The notes beneath the pieces are model-generated. The model saw only the letters and a list, made by a program, of their open reading frames with translations. It ran no database searches and had not been told where the DNA came from. This document shows positions 1 to 7,574 of a stretch of 28,194 nt of DNA, one piece after another (the stretch's first letter is position 1; each line of letters starts with the position of its first letter). The translations under genes and the position numbers were made by a program. This DNA comes from Aphodovivens avicola (lineage in GTDB: Bacteria > Actinomycetota > Coriobacteriia > Coriobacteriales > Eggerthellaceae), in assembly GCA_018712515.1 (NCBI GenBank), contig DVGW01000046.1, forward strand, positions 1 through 28,194, given 5' to 3'.

Positions 1-215
1 GGGAGGGAGGGAGAGAGAGGCAGAAAGGCTGAGGGAGAAGCGGAAAGGTTGAGAGAGGAGGATGGAGAGGTGAAGGGATGGGGGGGGATGCAGAGGTGGA
101 GAGATGGATGGAGGAAAAGTGAGAAAGTGGAGGGGTGGAGGAAGGGAGGGACCTCGTCACGTTATGAGGGCGATCCGTCAAGCCCTCTGCCCTACAGAGA
201 CCCCTCCCAAAAGGC
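1..215. repeat. Purine-rich low-complexity tract and nagA downstream spacer
   Basis: Positions 1-150 are almost pure purine on the plus strand: I count 17 pyrimidines in 150 bases. Irregular GGGAG, GAGAG and GATGGAGG units recur. The opposite (transcribed) strand is therefore a polypyrimidine tract. Positions 151-215, between the tract and the nagA stop, have ordinary composition with a weak CTCTG/CAGAG stem near 186-200. I see no credible gene; the reading frame that crosses the tract encodes low-complexity Arg/Gly/Glu-rich sequence. No convincing rho-independent terminator for nagA is visible. Such tracts can form triplex DNA or slow polymerases, but that role is inferred. Confidence 0.6.
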
Positions 216-1349
216 TTACTTCAGCAACTCGCCCCTCAGCACGACGTGCTTGACGTTGAGGTCCTCGTCGAGCACGAGCACGTCAGCGGCCTTGCCGGCT
301 TCGAGGGAGCCGCGTTCCGCATCGATGCCGATGGCGCGCGCCGGGGTGAGCGTGGCGGCGAGCACGGCGTCCTCGAGCGGCACGCCCATCTCGCGCACCG
401 CATGGCGCACACAGGCTGCCAGGTCGGTCACCGAGCCGGCGATCGTGCCGTCGGCGAGCGTCGCCACGTTGCCGCGCACCGTCACGTCCTGGCCTCCCAG
501 GTCGTACGTGCCGTCCTCGAGGCCGCAGGCGCGCATAGAATCGCTGATCAGGCAGATGCGCTCGGCTCCGAACAGCGCGAACGTCAGCCGCGCCATCGCC
601 GGGTGGACATGCACTCCGTCGCAGATCAGCTCGACGGTGGCGTCGGGGCACTCCCATGCGGCGGCGATGGGGCCTGGCTTTCGATGGTGCAGGCCCGGCA
701 TCGCGTTGTACAGGTGCGTCATATGGCGCGCACCGCGCGCGAACGCCTCGCGGGCGGTGTCGTAATCGGTGCAGGTGTGGGCGATCGACACGCGCACCTC
801 GCCTGCGACCTCCGCGACAAAGTCCAAAGCCCCCGGCTCCTCGGGAGCGACGTCCACGAGCTTCACCAGCCCGCCCGCGCGCTCTTGCAGCCGGCGCAGC
901 ATCGCTGCGTCGGCGCGCTGCACGTAGACGGGATTCTGCGCGCCGATCTTGTCCGGGGAGATGAACGGCCCCTCCATGTTGATGCCCACAAGCGCCGCCT
1001 CGTCAGCGGCCGGCTCGAACGCGGCCGCCGTGCGGGCGACGGAGGTCAGGAGCTCCTCGGGATAGGTCATCGTCGCCGGGCAGATCGCGGTCACGCCGCG
1101 CGACGCCTCGTGGCGGGCGATCGCACGGAGGGCCTCCCCCGTCGCGTCGCACAGGTCGGCCCCCACGCATCCGTGGAAGTGGATGTCGATGAAGCCGGGC
1201 ACCACGTAGCAGCCCGTCGCGTCGATGTCCCCCTCAGCCGCCAAGGCGGCCTGAGAGGGCGCAAGGGCGGCGATGCGGCCGTCGGCGATCTCCACCGCCG
1301 CTTCGACGAACGCGCCGCCCGAGAAGACGTTTCCGCCCGTTATGCGCAT
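216..1349 (-). CDS. nagA: N-acetylglucosamine-6-phosphate deacetylase
   Basis: The 377-residue product has the usual length for NagA, a cytoplasmic amidohydrolase-fold enzyme that converts GlcNAc-6-P to glucosamine-6-P and acetate. The metal-site motif is H57-F-H59 in GFIDIHFHG, the HxH type common in Gram-positive NagA rather than the QxN type of E. coli. The metal-binding glutamate is E126 in NMEGPFIS. Further expected residues are H191 (IAHT), H212 (HLYNAM), the CDGVHVHP segment near 243-250 and the catalytic aspartate D270 in ISDSM. The ATG start lies inside the end of nagB (10-nt overlap, ATGCGCATAA), so the two are translationally coupled. NagA supplies the substrate of NagB. Function is secure by motif; activity is not tested. 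Confidence 0.95.
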   Translation of the reverse strand: MRITGGNVFSGGAFVEAAVEIADGRIAALAPSQAALAAEGDIDATGCYVVPGFIDIHFHGCVGADLCDATGEALRAIARHEASRGVTAICPATMTYPEELLTSVARTAAAFEPAADEAALVGINMEGPFISPDKIGAQNPVYVQRADAAMLRRLQERAGGLVKLVDVAPEEPGALDFVAEVAGEVRVSIAHTCTDYDTAREAFARGARHMTHLYNAMPGLHHRKPGPIAAAWECPDATVELICDGVHVHPAMARLTFALFGAERICLISDSMRACGLEDGTYDLGGQDVTVRGNVATLADGTIAGSVTDLAACVRHAVREMGVPLEDAVLAATLTPARAIGIDAERGSLEAGKAADVLVLDEDLNVKHVVLRGELLK

Positions 1350-2068
1350 AGCTTGCCCGCCTCCGCGTCGACGATGACGGTCACGTCGGGATGCAGCTGC
1401 AGCACCGACGCGGGCACCTGGGGCGTGACGGGGCCGAAGAACGCGTCATGGACGATCTGGGCCTTGTCGGCGCCGCTGGCCACCACCAGGATGCTGCGCG
1501 CCTTCATGATCGTGCCCACGCCCATCGTGTACGCCTCGCGCGGCACCTCGTCGATGGAATCGAACAGGCGGCTGTTGGCGTTGATCGTGCTCTCCGTGAG
1601 ACCGACCACATGCGTGGTGACCGGGAAGGAGTCCATTGGCTCGTTGAAGCCGATGTGGCCGTTGTGGCCGAGGCCGAGCAGCTGCAGGTCGATGCCGCCC
1701 GCCTCCTCGATGGCCGCCTCGTAGGCGTCGCAGGCGGCCTGGGCGTCGGGGTTGGCGCCGTCGGGCACATGCGTGCGCGCGACGTCGACATCGACGTGGT
1801 CGAACAGGTTGTCCTGCATGAAGTAGCGATAGCTCTGATTGTGGTCGGGCGCGAGGCCGCGGTACTCGTCAAGGTTGAACGTCGTGGCATCGGCGAAGCT
1901 GATGTCGCCCGCCTTGCAGTCGGCCACGAGCTGCGCGTACAGGCCGATGGGCGTGGATCCCGTCGCAAGGCCCAGCACGCAGTCGGGCTTGGCCTTCAGC
2001 TGGGCGGCGATCTTGTCGGCTGCCAGGCGGCTCATCTCGTCGTAATCGGCAGCGATGATCAGTTCCAT
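1340..2068 (-). CDS. nagB: Glucosamine-6-phosphate deaminase
   Basis: The 242-residue protein matches the usual NagB length. It isomerises and deaminates glucosamine-6-P to fructose-6-P and ammonia in the cytoplasm, feeding amino sugars into glycolysis. The phosphate-binding loop is ATGSTP at 35-40. The general acid/base region FNLDEY contains D67, equivalent to E. coli D72. The NGHIGFNEP block gives H138 and E143, equivalent to E. coli H143 and E148. N136 stands where E. coli has D141, a substitution I believe is common in Gram-positive NagB proteins. A strong AGGAG ribosome site lies 7 nt before the ATG. The gene overlaps nagA downstream. The 108-nt spacer to the upstream membrane protein gene shows no clear promoter, so the three may be co-transcribed. 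Confidence 0.95.
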   Translation of the reverse strand: MELIIAADYDEMSRLAADKIAAQLKAKPDCVLGLATGSTPIGLYAQLVADCKAGDISFADATTFNLDEYRGLAPDHNQSYRYFMQDNLFDHVDVDVARTHVPDGANPDAQAACDAYEAAIEEAGGIDLQLLGLGHNGHIGFNEPMDSFPVTTHVVGLTESTINANSRLFDSIDEVPREAYTMGVGTIMKARSILVVASGADKAQIVHDAFFGPVTPQVPASVLQLHPDVTVIVDAEAGKLCA

Positions 2069-2176
2069 GTCATCTCTCCTTTCAAACGCTCCCTCGCGAC
2101 GGCCCGCTCCCGCAGGCGCCGCGGAAAACAGATCCGCGCAAGCCCCTCGGGCGTCGGCGCGGAACCTTTACCATCC

Positions 2177-4354
2177 TTAGGTCCAGAACTGGACCATCTC
2201 GACGATATCCTGGTAGGCCCACGGATACACGTCGGAGACCCATCCCGTCTCGGGGACGAAGCACAGAAGCGTGCTGTAGGCCACCGAAACGGCCACCGCC
2301 GCCAAGAGCACCTTCATAAGCAGATTGGCGGACACGGCGTCCCTCTGCAGGTTCTCGTTGACGATGAACACCAGCAGCACCGCCGACGCCAGGAACATGA
2401 AGCTGAAATCGGCGTAGTAGCGCTGGAGGATGCCCGCCATCTCGGCATCCGCGATGGCAATGATAACGCCGCCGATCAAAAGCGCGGCGATCACGCCCGC
2501 CACCGTATGCGTGGCGCGCTGAGCGGAGCGCATGCGCAGGATGCGGCGCGCGAAAGGCAGCACCCACAGAAGCGGCAGGCACGCCAGGATGCCGCCGAAG
2601 GTGACCTCCTTGATGGTCTGCCCCATGTAGGTCGTCTCGAACGGCGCGGCATGCAGGAACGGGAAGGCGCCTGAGACGCTCGCCGGCTGCAGGAAGTACG
2701 AGAACAGCGCCGGCGCGAGGCGGCCGATGTTCCAACCGCGCTTGGTCATGTCGTTGACGGTGAGGTTGTAGTTGGCGCCGAAGTCGGTGAACGACCCGAA
2801 GCGCGCGTAGTTGTAGGCGCCCAGTCCCGCCGCGACGACGAGGTAGGGTCCGATCAGGCAAGCGAACTCGACGGCGCCGCGCCGGGTGAACAGCCTCCGC
2901 TCGGTGACGTAGGGACGCCAGAACAGCGGGAATGCCAGAAGCGACAGCACCAGAAGCTGAGGGCGGCATCCCGCGACGAGCGCCATGCACAGAGAGCCCG
3001 CCAGATACCACGCGCAGCGGCGCCGCGCCGTGCGCCCGCAGGTCCAGAAGTACAGGCCCCACACCGAGAACGCCAAACCCAGCGAGATCGGCAGCGAGTA
3101 GAACGTCGGGAACTTGAGCAGGTACAGCACGCCGCTGCACATGACGAGCGGGATCTGGAGCAGCAGGTACAGCCCCAGGCTCACCTGCTTGAAATGGAAC
3201 CGTGCGAACCGGTGCAGCAGCGCCGAGCAGCCGATCGTGAAGGCGGCGACCGCGAGCAGCACGCCTATCGCCGTGGGGAAGCTGGCCCCCGTCAGCAGAT
3301 AGAACGGCAGGTAGAACAGGATCACCGGCACGACGCCGAAGTAGACGTAGTAATGCCCGTCGTGGTAGGCGACGTCGAACAGGTAGTCCTCCCCTGTCGC
3401 CTTCTGCAGCTCATCGCGCGCCCCGCGATCGTAGGGGTCGTCCATCTCCTTGAGCCAGTCGGGCGGCTCCTCCTCGAGGTAGAGCTTGCCCTCGGTCATC
3501 GATTTGGCGAGCTCGGCGTACTGCTGGGCATTGTCGCCGCCCACCTCGAAGGTGTTGGCGATGCTGTAGCCGTCCCACGAGCCGCTGTTATAGCCGCTCT
3601 TCGCCACGCCCACCAGGTTGGAGCCGAAGAGCATGTACGAGCTCATCAGGAACAGCTCGACCACGAGCGTCGCGATGATGACGCCCTTGGAGAACTTCGG
3701 ATGGGAGTTGATGCCGATGCGGTAGATCGACGACTTGGGGCGGAACGCGCAAGCGAGCAGCAGGACGCCCGCCGCGATCAAAAACCGCGTCATGTTGAAC
3801 TCGAAGGGATGGCGCGCGTTGAGCACCACGTTGTTGAGGCGGATGGGGTAATCGACTTCGTCGCCGACCACCTCGATGCGCAGGTCGTCCACCATGCCGC
3901 TCGTATTGAGGTTGAGGTACTCGCTCTGCGCGACGAGGGTGGACACCTCCACCTCGGGCACGCCGATGGTGTACTCGGTCGTGTCGAAGTAGGTATGGTG
4001 CGCGTCGTCGGTGAATTGGATCTTGATCGTGACCTGCTGCGCGGGCTGACGGTAGTCGAAGTCGAGCCAGACGTTGCGCACCTGCATGTTGAGGTCGGTG
4101 AGCTCTATCACGTGGTCGGCCTCGGTGAGCAGGTAGGTGCCCTCCGAGGGCTCGCGCAGCTCCAGGCGGTCGTTGACGTTGACGGAGTTGTAGCCGATCG
4201 AGGCGTAGAAGTTGATGTTGAAGACGAAGACCTCGAGCACCAGCGCAATGAGCAGCATGAGCGCGACGCGCTTGGCGATGCGCCGGGCCGAGGCGCCGTG
4301 GTCGCGCTCGAACTCGCGATAGGCATAGGCTATGTTGGCGCGAACGGTTGGCAT
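2177..4354 (-). CDS. Multi-pass membrane protein, probable GT-C-type glycosyltransferase
   Basis: This 725-residue protein has roughly 13 hydrophobic segments. The first (about 29-50) is followed by an extracytoplasmic, beta-rich domain (about 55-185). Further segments lie near 190-205 and 224-245. A hydrophilic loop (about 250-330) precedes a block of about ten more segments to residue 700. The YYVYFGVVP stretch at the start of the block, YNYARFGSFTDFG near 514-526 and QRYYADF near 644-650 resemble patterns of GT-C fold enzymes that use lipid-linked sugars. No DxD-type catalytic pair is clear to me, so substrate and activity are unknown. The ATG is preceded by CGGAG at suitable spacing. It follows the adk terminator and precedes nagBA. 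An envelope glycan role is inference. Confidence 0.65.
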   Translation of the reverse strand: MPTVRANIAYAYREFERDHGASARRIAKRVALMLLIALVLEVFVFNINFYASIGYNSVNVNDRLELREPSEGTYLLTEADHVIELTDLNMQVRNVWLDFDYRQPAQQVTIKIQFTDDAHHTYFDTTEYTIGVPEVEVSTLVAQSEYLNLNTSGMVDDLRIEVVGDEVDYPIRLNNVVLNARHPFEFNMTRFLIAAGVLLLACAFRPKSSIYRIGINSHPKFSKGVIIATLVVELFLMSSYMLFGSNLVGVAKSGYNSGSWDGYSIANTFEVGGDNAQQYAELAKSMTEGKLYLEEEPPDWLKEMDDPYDRGARDELQKATGEDYLFDVAYHDGHYYVYFGVVPVILFYLPFYLLTGASFPTAIGVLLAVAAFTIGCSALLHRFARFHFKQVSLGLYLLLQIPLVMCSGVLYLLKFPTFYSLPISLGLAFSVWGLYFWTCGRTARRRCAWYLAGSLCMALVAGCRPQLLVLSLLAFPLFWRPYVTERRLFTRRGAVEFACLIGPYLVVAAGLGAYNYARFGSFTDFGANYNLTVNDMTKRGWNIGRLAPALFSYFLQPASVSGAFPFLHAAPFETTYMGQTIKEVTFGGILACLPLLWVLPFARRILRMRSAQRATHTVAGVIAALLIGGVIIAIADAEMAGILQRYYADFSFMFLASAVLLVFIVNENLQRDAVSANLLMKVLLAAVAVSVAYSTLLCFVPETGWVSDVYPWAYQDIVEMVQFWT

Positions 4355-4453
4355 GGATCGGCTCCGTCAGGCCGTCTGGAAACGGCGGATCGGGGGTTTG
4401 CGGAAGATGCATCGCAGGGACGCGGGAGGCGTTAGGAGGATTCGCGATGCGCG

Positions 4454-4487
4454 AAAAAGGGGCGGGCCCGCAAGCAGGCCCGCCCCT
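4454..4487 (-). terminator. Rho-independent terminator after adk
   Basis: A perfect 11-bp stem (AGGGGCGGGCC at 4458-4468 with its complement at 4477-4487) has an 8-nt loop. Read on the minus strand it is followed by five T residues (4454-4458, overlapping the stem foot). It lies about 60 nt after the adk stop. It ends the secY-adk end of the ribosomal cluster and separates it from the membrane protein gene. Confidence 0.88.
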
Positions 4488-4546
4488 CTCAGCGGCTCGT
4501 CCCGGCGGTCAGGCGCGCGGGGGTGCCGCGTACGGATCTGCTTCGA

Positions 4547-5173
4547 TTAGCAGCCCAGCGCCTTTTTGACGTCGGCGTACACGACATCGACATCGCGGTC
4601 GCCGTCGATGGTGACCAGCAGGTTGCAGCCGCGGTAGTAGTCGATCAGCGGAGCCGTGGACTTCTCGTACACGTCGAGGCGGTTGCGCACGGTGGCCTCG
4701 TTGTCGTCATCTCGCTGGTACATCTCGCCCGAGCACTTGGGGCATGCGGCGTCGGCGACGGAACCGATGTAGCCGCACTCCTTGCACATGCGGCGGGAGG
4801 TCAGGCGCTTGACGATGACCTCGGGCTCAACATCGATGAGCAGGGCGGCCGTCAGCGGACGCTCCATCTTGCCGAGCTCGGCGTCGAGGGCCACAGCCTG
4901 CGCGGAGGTGCGGGGGAAGCCGTCGAGGATGAAGCCGTTGGCGGTGTCGGGCTCCTGCAGACGCTCGAGCACGAGACCGATGATGACGTCGTCGGGAACC
5001 AGATCGCCGGCATCCATGTAGGACTTGGCCTTCTTGCCCAGCGGCGTGCCCGCCTTGACGGCGGCGCGCAGCATGTCGCCCGTGGAGATGTGGGCGGTGC
5101 CGAACTCCTCGATGAGCTTGGCGGCCTGCGTACCCTTGCCGGCGCCCGGGGCGCCCAACAGAACTATGTTCAT
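4547..5173 (-). CDS. adk: Adenylate kinase, zinc-type LID
   Basis: The 208-residue cytoplasmic enzyme interconverts ATP + AMP and 2 ADP. The Walker A loop GAPGAGKGT is at 7-15 and the LDGFPRT segment at 83-89. The LID domain carries C130, C133, C144 and C147, the four-cysteine zinc site of Gram-positive and many other adenylate kinases. The start is supported by AAAGGA 7 nt upstream. Adk commonly follows secY in spc operons, but here a terminator and a 347-nt spacer separate them, so it probably has its own promoter. In many bacteria map and infA come next; here a terminator and an unrelated membrane protein follow. Confidence 0.97.
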   Translation of the reverse strand: MNIVLLGAPGAGKGTQAAKLIEEFGTAHISTGDMLRAAVKAGTPLGKKAKSYMDAGDLVPDDVIIGLVLERLQEPDTANGFILDGFPRTSAQAVALDAELGKMERPLTAALLIDVEPEVIVKRLTSRRMCKECGYIGSVADAACPKCSGEMYQRDDDNEATVRNRLDVYEKSTAPLIDYYRGCNLLVTIDGDRDVDVVYADVKKALGC

Positions 5174-5194
5174 TTGGATTCCTTTCGATTGGAA

Positions 5195-5221
5195 CGATCT
5201 CAGATCGACCGTTTCATTCTA
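5195..5221 (-). promoter_or_regulatory. Possible adk promoter -10 with adjacent palindrome
   Basis: TAGAAT (minus strand, 5216-5221) lies 42 nt before the adk ATG. No good -35 is visible at 16-18 nt. Immediately downstream is the palindrome CGATCT-c-AGATCG (5195-5207), which could be an operator or a 5' hairpin. The need for a promoter here follows from the upstream terminator; the exact element is weakly supported. Confidence 0.35.
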
Positions 5222-5274
5222 GCAGAGCAAACTCAATCCGAATTGCATTTATGCACATTCCCGCCCCATAAACA

Positions 5275-5305
5275 GAAAAGGATCCGGATAAAATCCCGGA
5301 TCCTT
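5275..5305 (-). terminator. Rho-independent terminator between secY and adk
   Basis: A perfect 10-bp stem (AAGGATCCGG at 5278-5287, complement at 5296-5305) has an 8-nt loop. On the minus strand it runs into TTTT (two of the Ts belong to the stem). It lies about 215 nt after the secY stop, beyond palindromic module A, and insulates adk from secY. The stretch 5306-5377 between it and module A holds two copies of GTGTATCAA (5314-5322 and 5347-5355) and no gene. Confidence 0.82.
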
Positions 5306-5377
5306 CCGATTTCGTGTATCAAACGCAGCGAAGACACCAAGAAAGGTGTATCAAGCGCCCGTTCGTAAAGACAGCGA

Positions 5378-5520
5378 GAAGGGCCCTGGTGCCGGAGATC
5401 GTGGGGATCGCGAGGACGCCGCGTACTTCGGTACGCAAGTCCTCGGGATCGCCGCGAGATCCGGTGCCAGGGCCCTTCGCAGCGGCAGCCGGTTCCGTCG
5501 GTCGGAGACCGACGGAACCC
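5378..5520 (-). repeat. Post-stop palindromic module A (after secY)
   Basis: Directly after the secY TAA lies a perfect 13-bp hairpin (5491-5519, arms GGTTCCGTCGGTC and complement, 3-nt loop). A linker similar to those of modules B and C follows (GCAGCGGCAGCCGGTTCCG, plus strand 5479-5497, overlapping the stem foot). Then comes a roughly 100-nt imperfect hairpin (5378-5478). Its base is a perfect 12 bp (GAAGGGCCCTGG) and its apex contains GCGTACCGAAGTACGC on the minus strand. There is no T-run. The shared parts and positions suggest one repeat or RNA family with modules B (7414-7574) and C (25543-25687). Confidence 0.75.
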
Positions 5521-6804
5521 TTACTTGAAGAAGCCGTCGTAGTTGTGCATCTTCAGCTGGCTCTCCACCTTGCTCATCGTGTCCAGCGCGACGCTGATCA
5601 TGATGAGGATGGAGGTGCCGCCGAACGCCTGGATCAGCTGGTTGCCCGTGAAGTAGAACAGGATCGACGGGATGACGGCGATCGCGGCGATGAAGATCGC
5701 GCCGGGCAGCGTCACGCGGTGCAGGACGTCCTTGATGTACTGCACGGTGGCGGAACCGGGGCGCACGCCGGGGATGAAGCCGCCGTTCTTGCGCAGGTTG
5801 TCGCTCGTCTCCTCGGGATTGAACACCATGGAGGTGTAGAAGTACGCGAAGAAGACGATCAGCAGAACCGTCAGGATCCAGTTGACCCAACCCGCGGCCA
5901 TCGCATCTGCGACCCCGGTCAGCCAGTCGACGTTGAACAGCGCCGCCAGCTGGGCCGGGAAGTAGATGATGCAGCTCGCGAAGATGATCGGGATAACGCC
6001 CGCGGCGTTCACCTTGAGCGGCAGGTACGTGGACTGACCGCCGAACATCTTGCGACCCTGGACGCGTTTGGCGTAGTTCACCGGGATGCGGCGCTGCGCA
6101 CGCTCAACGAAGATGATGAGCGGGATGCAGATCAGGACCACGATCACGATGAGGGCCGTGATGGCGATGGCCATGCCCATGTCCGCAGAGCTCTGCGTGA
6201 TGGACGAGTAGATGGCGGACGGAACGCGCGACACGATGCTGATGAAGATGATCAGCGACATGCCGTTGCCCACGCCGCGCTGGGTGATGAGCTCGCCCAT
6301 CCACATGATGAACGCGGTGCCCGCCACCAGCGTGAAGACCACGATGATGTCGGTGAGGATCTCGGGGACCTCGGTGCTGAACACGACGCCGTACTGCGGC
6401 GACTTGAACAGCAGCAGATAGCCAATGGCGTTGATGAGGCCCAGGACCAGCGTCAGGTAACGCGTGATCTGCGTGATCTTGCGCCGTCCGGTCTCGCCCT
6501 CCCGCGACCAGCGTCCCACGGCGGGGATGACGCCCTGCATCAGCTGCATGATGATGGATGCCGTGATGTAGGGCATGATGCCCAGCGAGAACACCGAGAA
6601 GTTCGACAATGCACCGCCCGTGAACAGGTCGATCATCGTCATGGACACGCCCGCCTGAGAGAACGCGTTGGCGAACTCGCTCATCGGGATGCCCGGCACC
6701 GGGATGTAGGCGCCCAGACGGTACAAGGCCAGGATCGCCAGCGTGAAGAGGATCTTCTTACGCAGCTCCGGGACCTTGAACGCATCGATAATGGAGCTTA
6801 GCAA
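5521..6804 (-). CDS. secY: Preprotein translocase subunit SecY
   Basis: The 427-residue inner-membrane protein is the channel subunit of the Sec translocon, working with SecE, SecG and SecA. The N-terminus AFKVPELRKKILFTL, the plug-region sequence LGAYIPVPGIPMSEF, GIMPYITASIIMQL and the cytoplasmic loop with PINYAKR-like VNYAKR are all typical, and about ten membrane helices are visible. The start is a TTG that overlaps the rplO stop by 7 nt, so it is coupled to rplO; no ATG fits the conserved N-terminus. Palindromic module A follows the stop codon at once. Confidence 0.97.
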   Translation of the reverse strand: MLSSIIDAFKVPELRKKILFTLAILALYRLGAYIPVPGIPMSEFANAFSQAGVSMTMIDLFTGGALSNFSVFSLGIMPYITASIIMQLMQGVIPAVGRWSREGETGRRKITQITRYLTLVLGLINAIGYLLLFKSPQYGVVFSTEVPEILTDIIVVFTLVAGTAFIMWMGELITQRGVGNGMSLIIFISIVSRVPSAIYSSITQSSADMGMAIAITALIVIVVLICIPLIIFVERAQRRIPVNYAKRVQGRKMFGGQSTYLPLKVNAAGVIPIIFASCIIYFPAQLAALFNVDWLTGVADAMAAGWVNWILTVLLIVFFAYFYTSMVFNPEETSDNLRKNGGFIPGVRPGSATVQYIKDVLHRVTLPGAIFIAAIAVIPSILFYFTGNQLIQAFGGTSILIMISVALDTMSKVESQLKMHNYDGFFK

Positions 6805-7247
6805 GGCTCTTCGACCTTTCCGCCGGCCGCTTCGATCTTCGCTTTCGCGGAAGCGGAAACCTTATCAACCTTCACCGTCAGGGCCTTGGTGATGTCACCG
6901 TCGCCCAGAACCTTCACCAGGGCGTCGGCATGCTTGATGATGCCCTTGGCCTTCAGGCTCTCGCCGTCCACGACGTCGCCGGCCTCGAACTTCTCCTCGA
7001 GACGGCTGACGTTGACGGGCAGGTACTCGACACGGTTGCGGTTCTTGAAGCCGGGGAGCTTCGGAAGGCGCATCGCCAGAGGGGTCTGGCCGCCCTCGAA
7101 ACGGGGACCCTTGCCGCCGCCCGCACGGGACTTCTGGCCGTTCATGCCGCGACCGGCGGTCTTGCCGGTGCCGGAGGCGGGGCCGCGGCCCACGCGCTTG
7201 CGGTTCTTGGTTGCGCCTGCAGCCGGCTTGAGATCCTTCAGTTCCAT
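6798..7247 (-). CDS. rplO: 50S ribosomal protein L15
   Basis: The 149-residue product starts MELKDLKPAAGATKNRKRVG and has the glycine-rich KSRAGGGKGPRFEGGQTPL segment near 50-70, both diagnostic of L15. L15 is a late-assembling 23S rRNA-binding protein. The ATG at 7247 has AAGGAG about 10 nt upstream; the frame stays open further upstream but that part is the leader RNA, not L15-like protein. In most bacteria rpmD and rplO are nearly contiguous. Here 327 nt with a palindromic module, a terminator-like hairpin, a candidate promoter and leader hairpins lie between them. Confidence 0.96.
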   Translation of the reverse strand: MELKDLKPAAGATKNRKRVGRGPASGTGKTAGRGMNGQKSRAGGGKGPRFEGGQTPLAMRLPKLPGFKNRNRVEYLPVNVSRLEEKFEAGDVVDGESLKAKGIIKHADALVKVLGDGDITKALTVKVDKVSASAKAKIEAAGGKVEEPC

Positions 7248-7271
7248 GTTTTGCAACTCCTTTTCGTCGCC

Positions 7272-7362
7272 CCGGGGGCCTCTCCCCCGGCGCTGGCAGC
7301 TCGCCGCCAGCAAACTTCCTTCTATACGCACGATTGGCACCGTCTTGAAGACAGCGCCAATC
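7272..7362 (-). promoter_or_regulatory. Structured leader RNA upstream of rplO
   Basis: Three hairpins follow each other in the mRNA before the rplO ribosome site. The first is 7332-7362, 15-bp arms, fully pairable with two G-U pairs, at the expected 5' end of the transcript. The second is 7292-7311 (GCTGGC/GCCAGC). The third is 7272-7290 (CCGGGGG/CCCCCGG). The leader would be about 115 nt. Ribosomal protein operons often carry autogenous leader sites, so a regulatory role is plausible, but I do not recognise a known leader family. Confidence 0.55.
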
Positions 7363-7366
7363 GCGT

Positions 7367-7396
7367 ATTCTAACTTATTCGAAAAGCATTCTGCAA
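7367..7396 (-). promoter_or_regulatory. Candidate promoter for rplO-secY
   Basis: On the minus strand, TTGCAG (7391-7396), an 18-nt spacer and TAGAAT (7367-7372) give a moderate match to a vegetative promoter. It lies just downstream of the T-run closing module B. The predicted start near 7360 coincides with the first leader hairpin. The -35 is weak. Confidence 0.45.
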
Positions 7397-7413
7397 ACGT
7401 GTTCTCACATCTA

Positions 7414-7446
7414 CAAAAAAGTCAGTGAGGGTGCCTGAGGCGCCCT
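7414..7446 (-). terminator. Terminator-like hairpin at the end of module B
   Basis: AGGGTGCC (7428-7435) and GGCGCCCT (7439-7446) form an 8-bp stem with one mismatch and a 3-nt loop. On the minus strand it is followed seven nt later by six T residues (7415-7420). It would end the rplB-rpmD transcript inside the spc cluster. The distance between stem and T-run makes it weaker than the other terminators, so partial read-through is possible. Confidence 0.5.
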
Positions 7447-7574
7447 GAATTCGCGGAATCGCGAAGGCGATGCGTACCGAAGGGTACGTGAGCCTTCGTG
7501 ATCGTGCGAAGGCGGTGTGCCTCGGGCAGCCGCAACGTCGGCAGGTTCCGCCGTTCGGAAAAACGGCGGAACTC
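7414..7574 (-). repeat. Post-stop palindromic module B (after rpmD)
   Basis: After the rpmD TAA lies a perfect 11-bp hairpin (7545-7572, GTTCCGCCGTT and complement, 6-nt loop). The linker GCAACGTCGGCAGGTTCCG (plus strand, 7531-7549) follows. Then a long imperfect palindrome (7432-7528) has an outer 10-bp stem TGCCTGAGGC/GCCTCGGGCA and an apex with CGTACC-CTTC-GGTACG. The inner sequence following the apex resembles that of module A (CGCGATYCC), so the two are probably diverged copies. Compared with module A, the short hairpin shows a paired C:G for T:A exchange, which supports a folded RNA. Confidence 0.72.

Noticed and set aside
4332..4569. Two short plus-strand frames of about 72 codons
   Set aside because: They cross the adk terminator hairpin and have no ribosome site or recognisable content.
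7248..7340. N-terminal extension of L15
   Set aside because: It would translate the hairpin leader; the conserved L15 start and the ribosome site support 7247.
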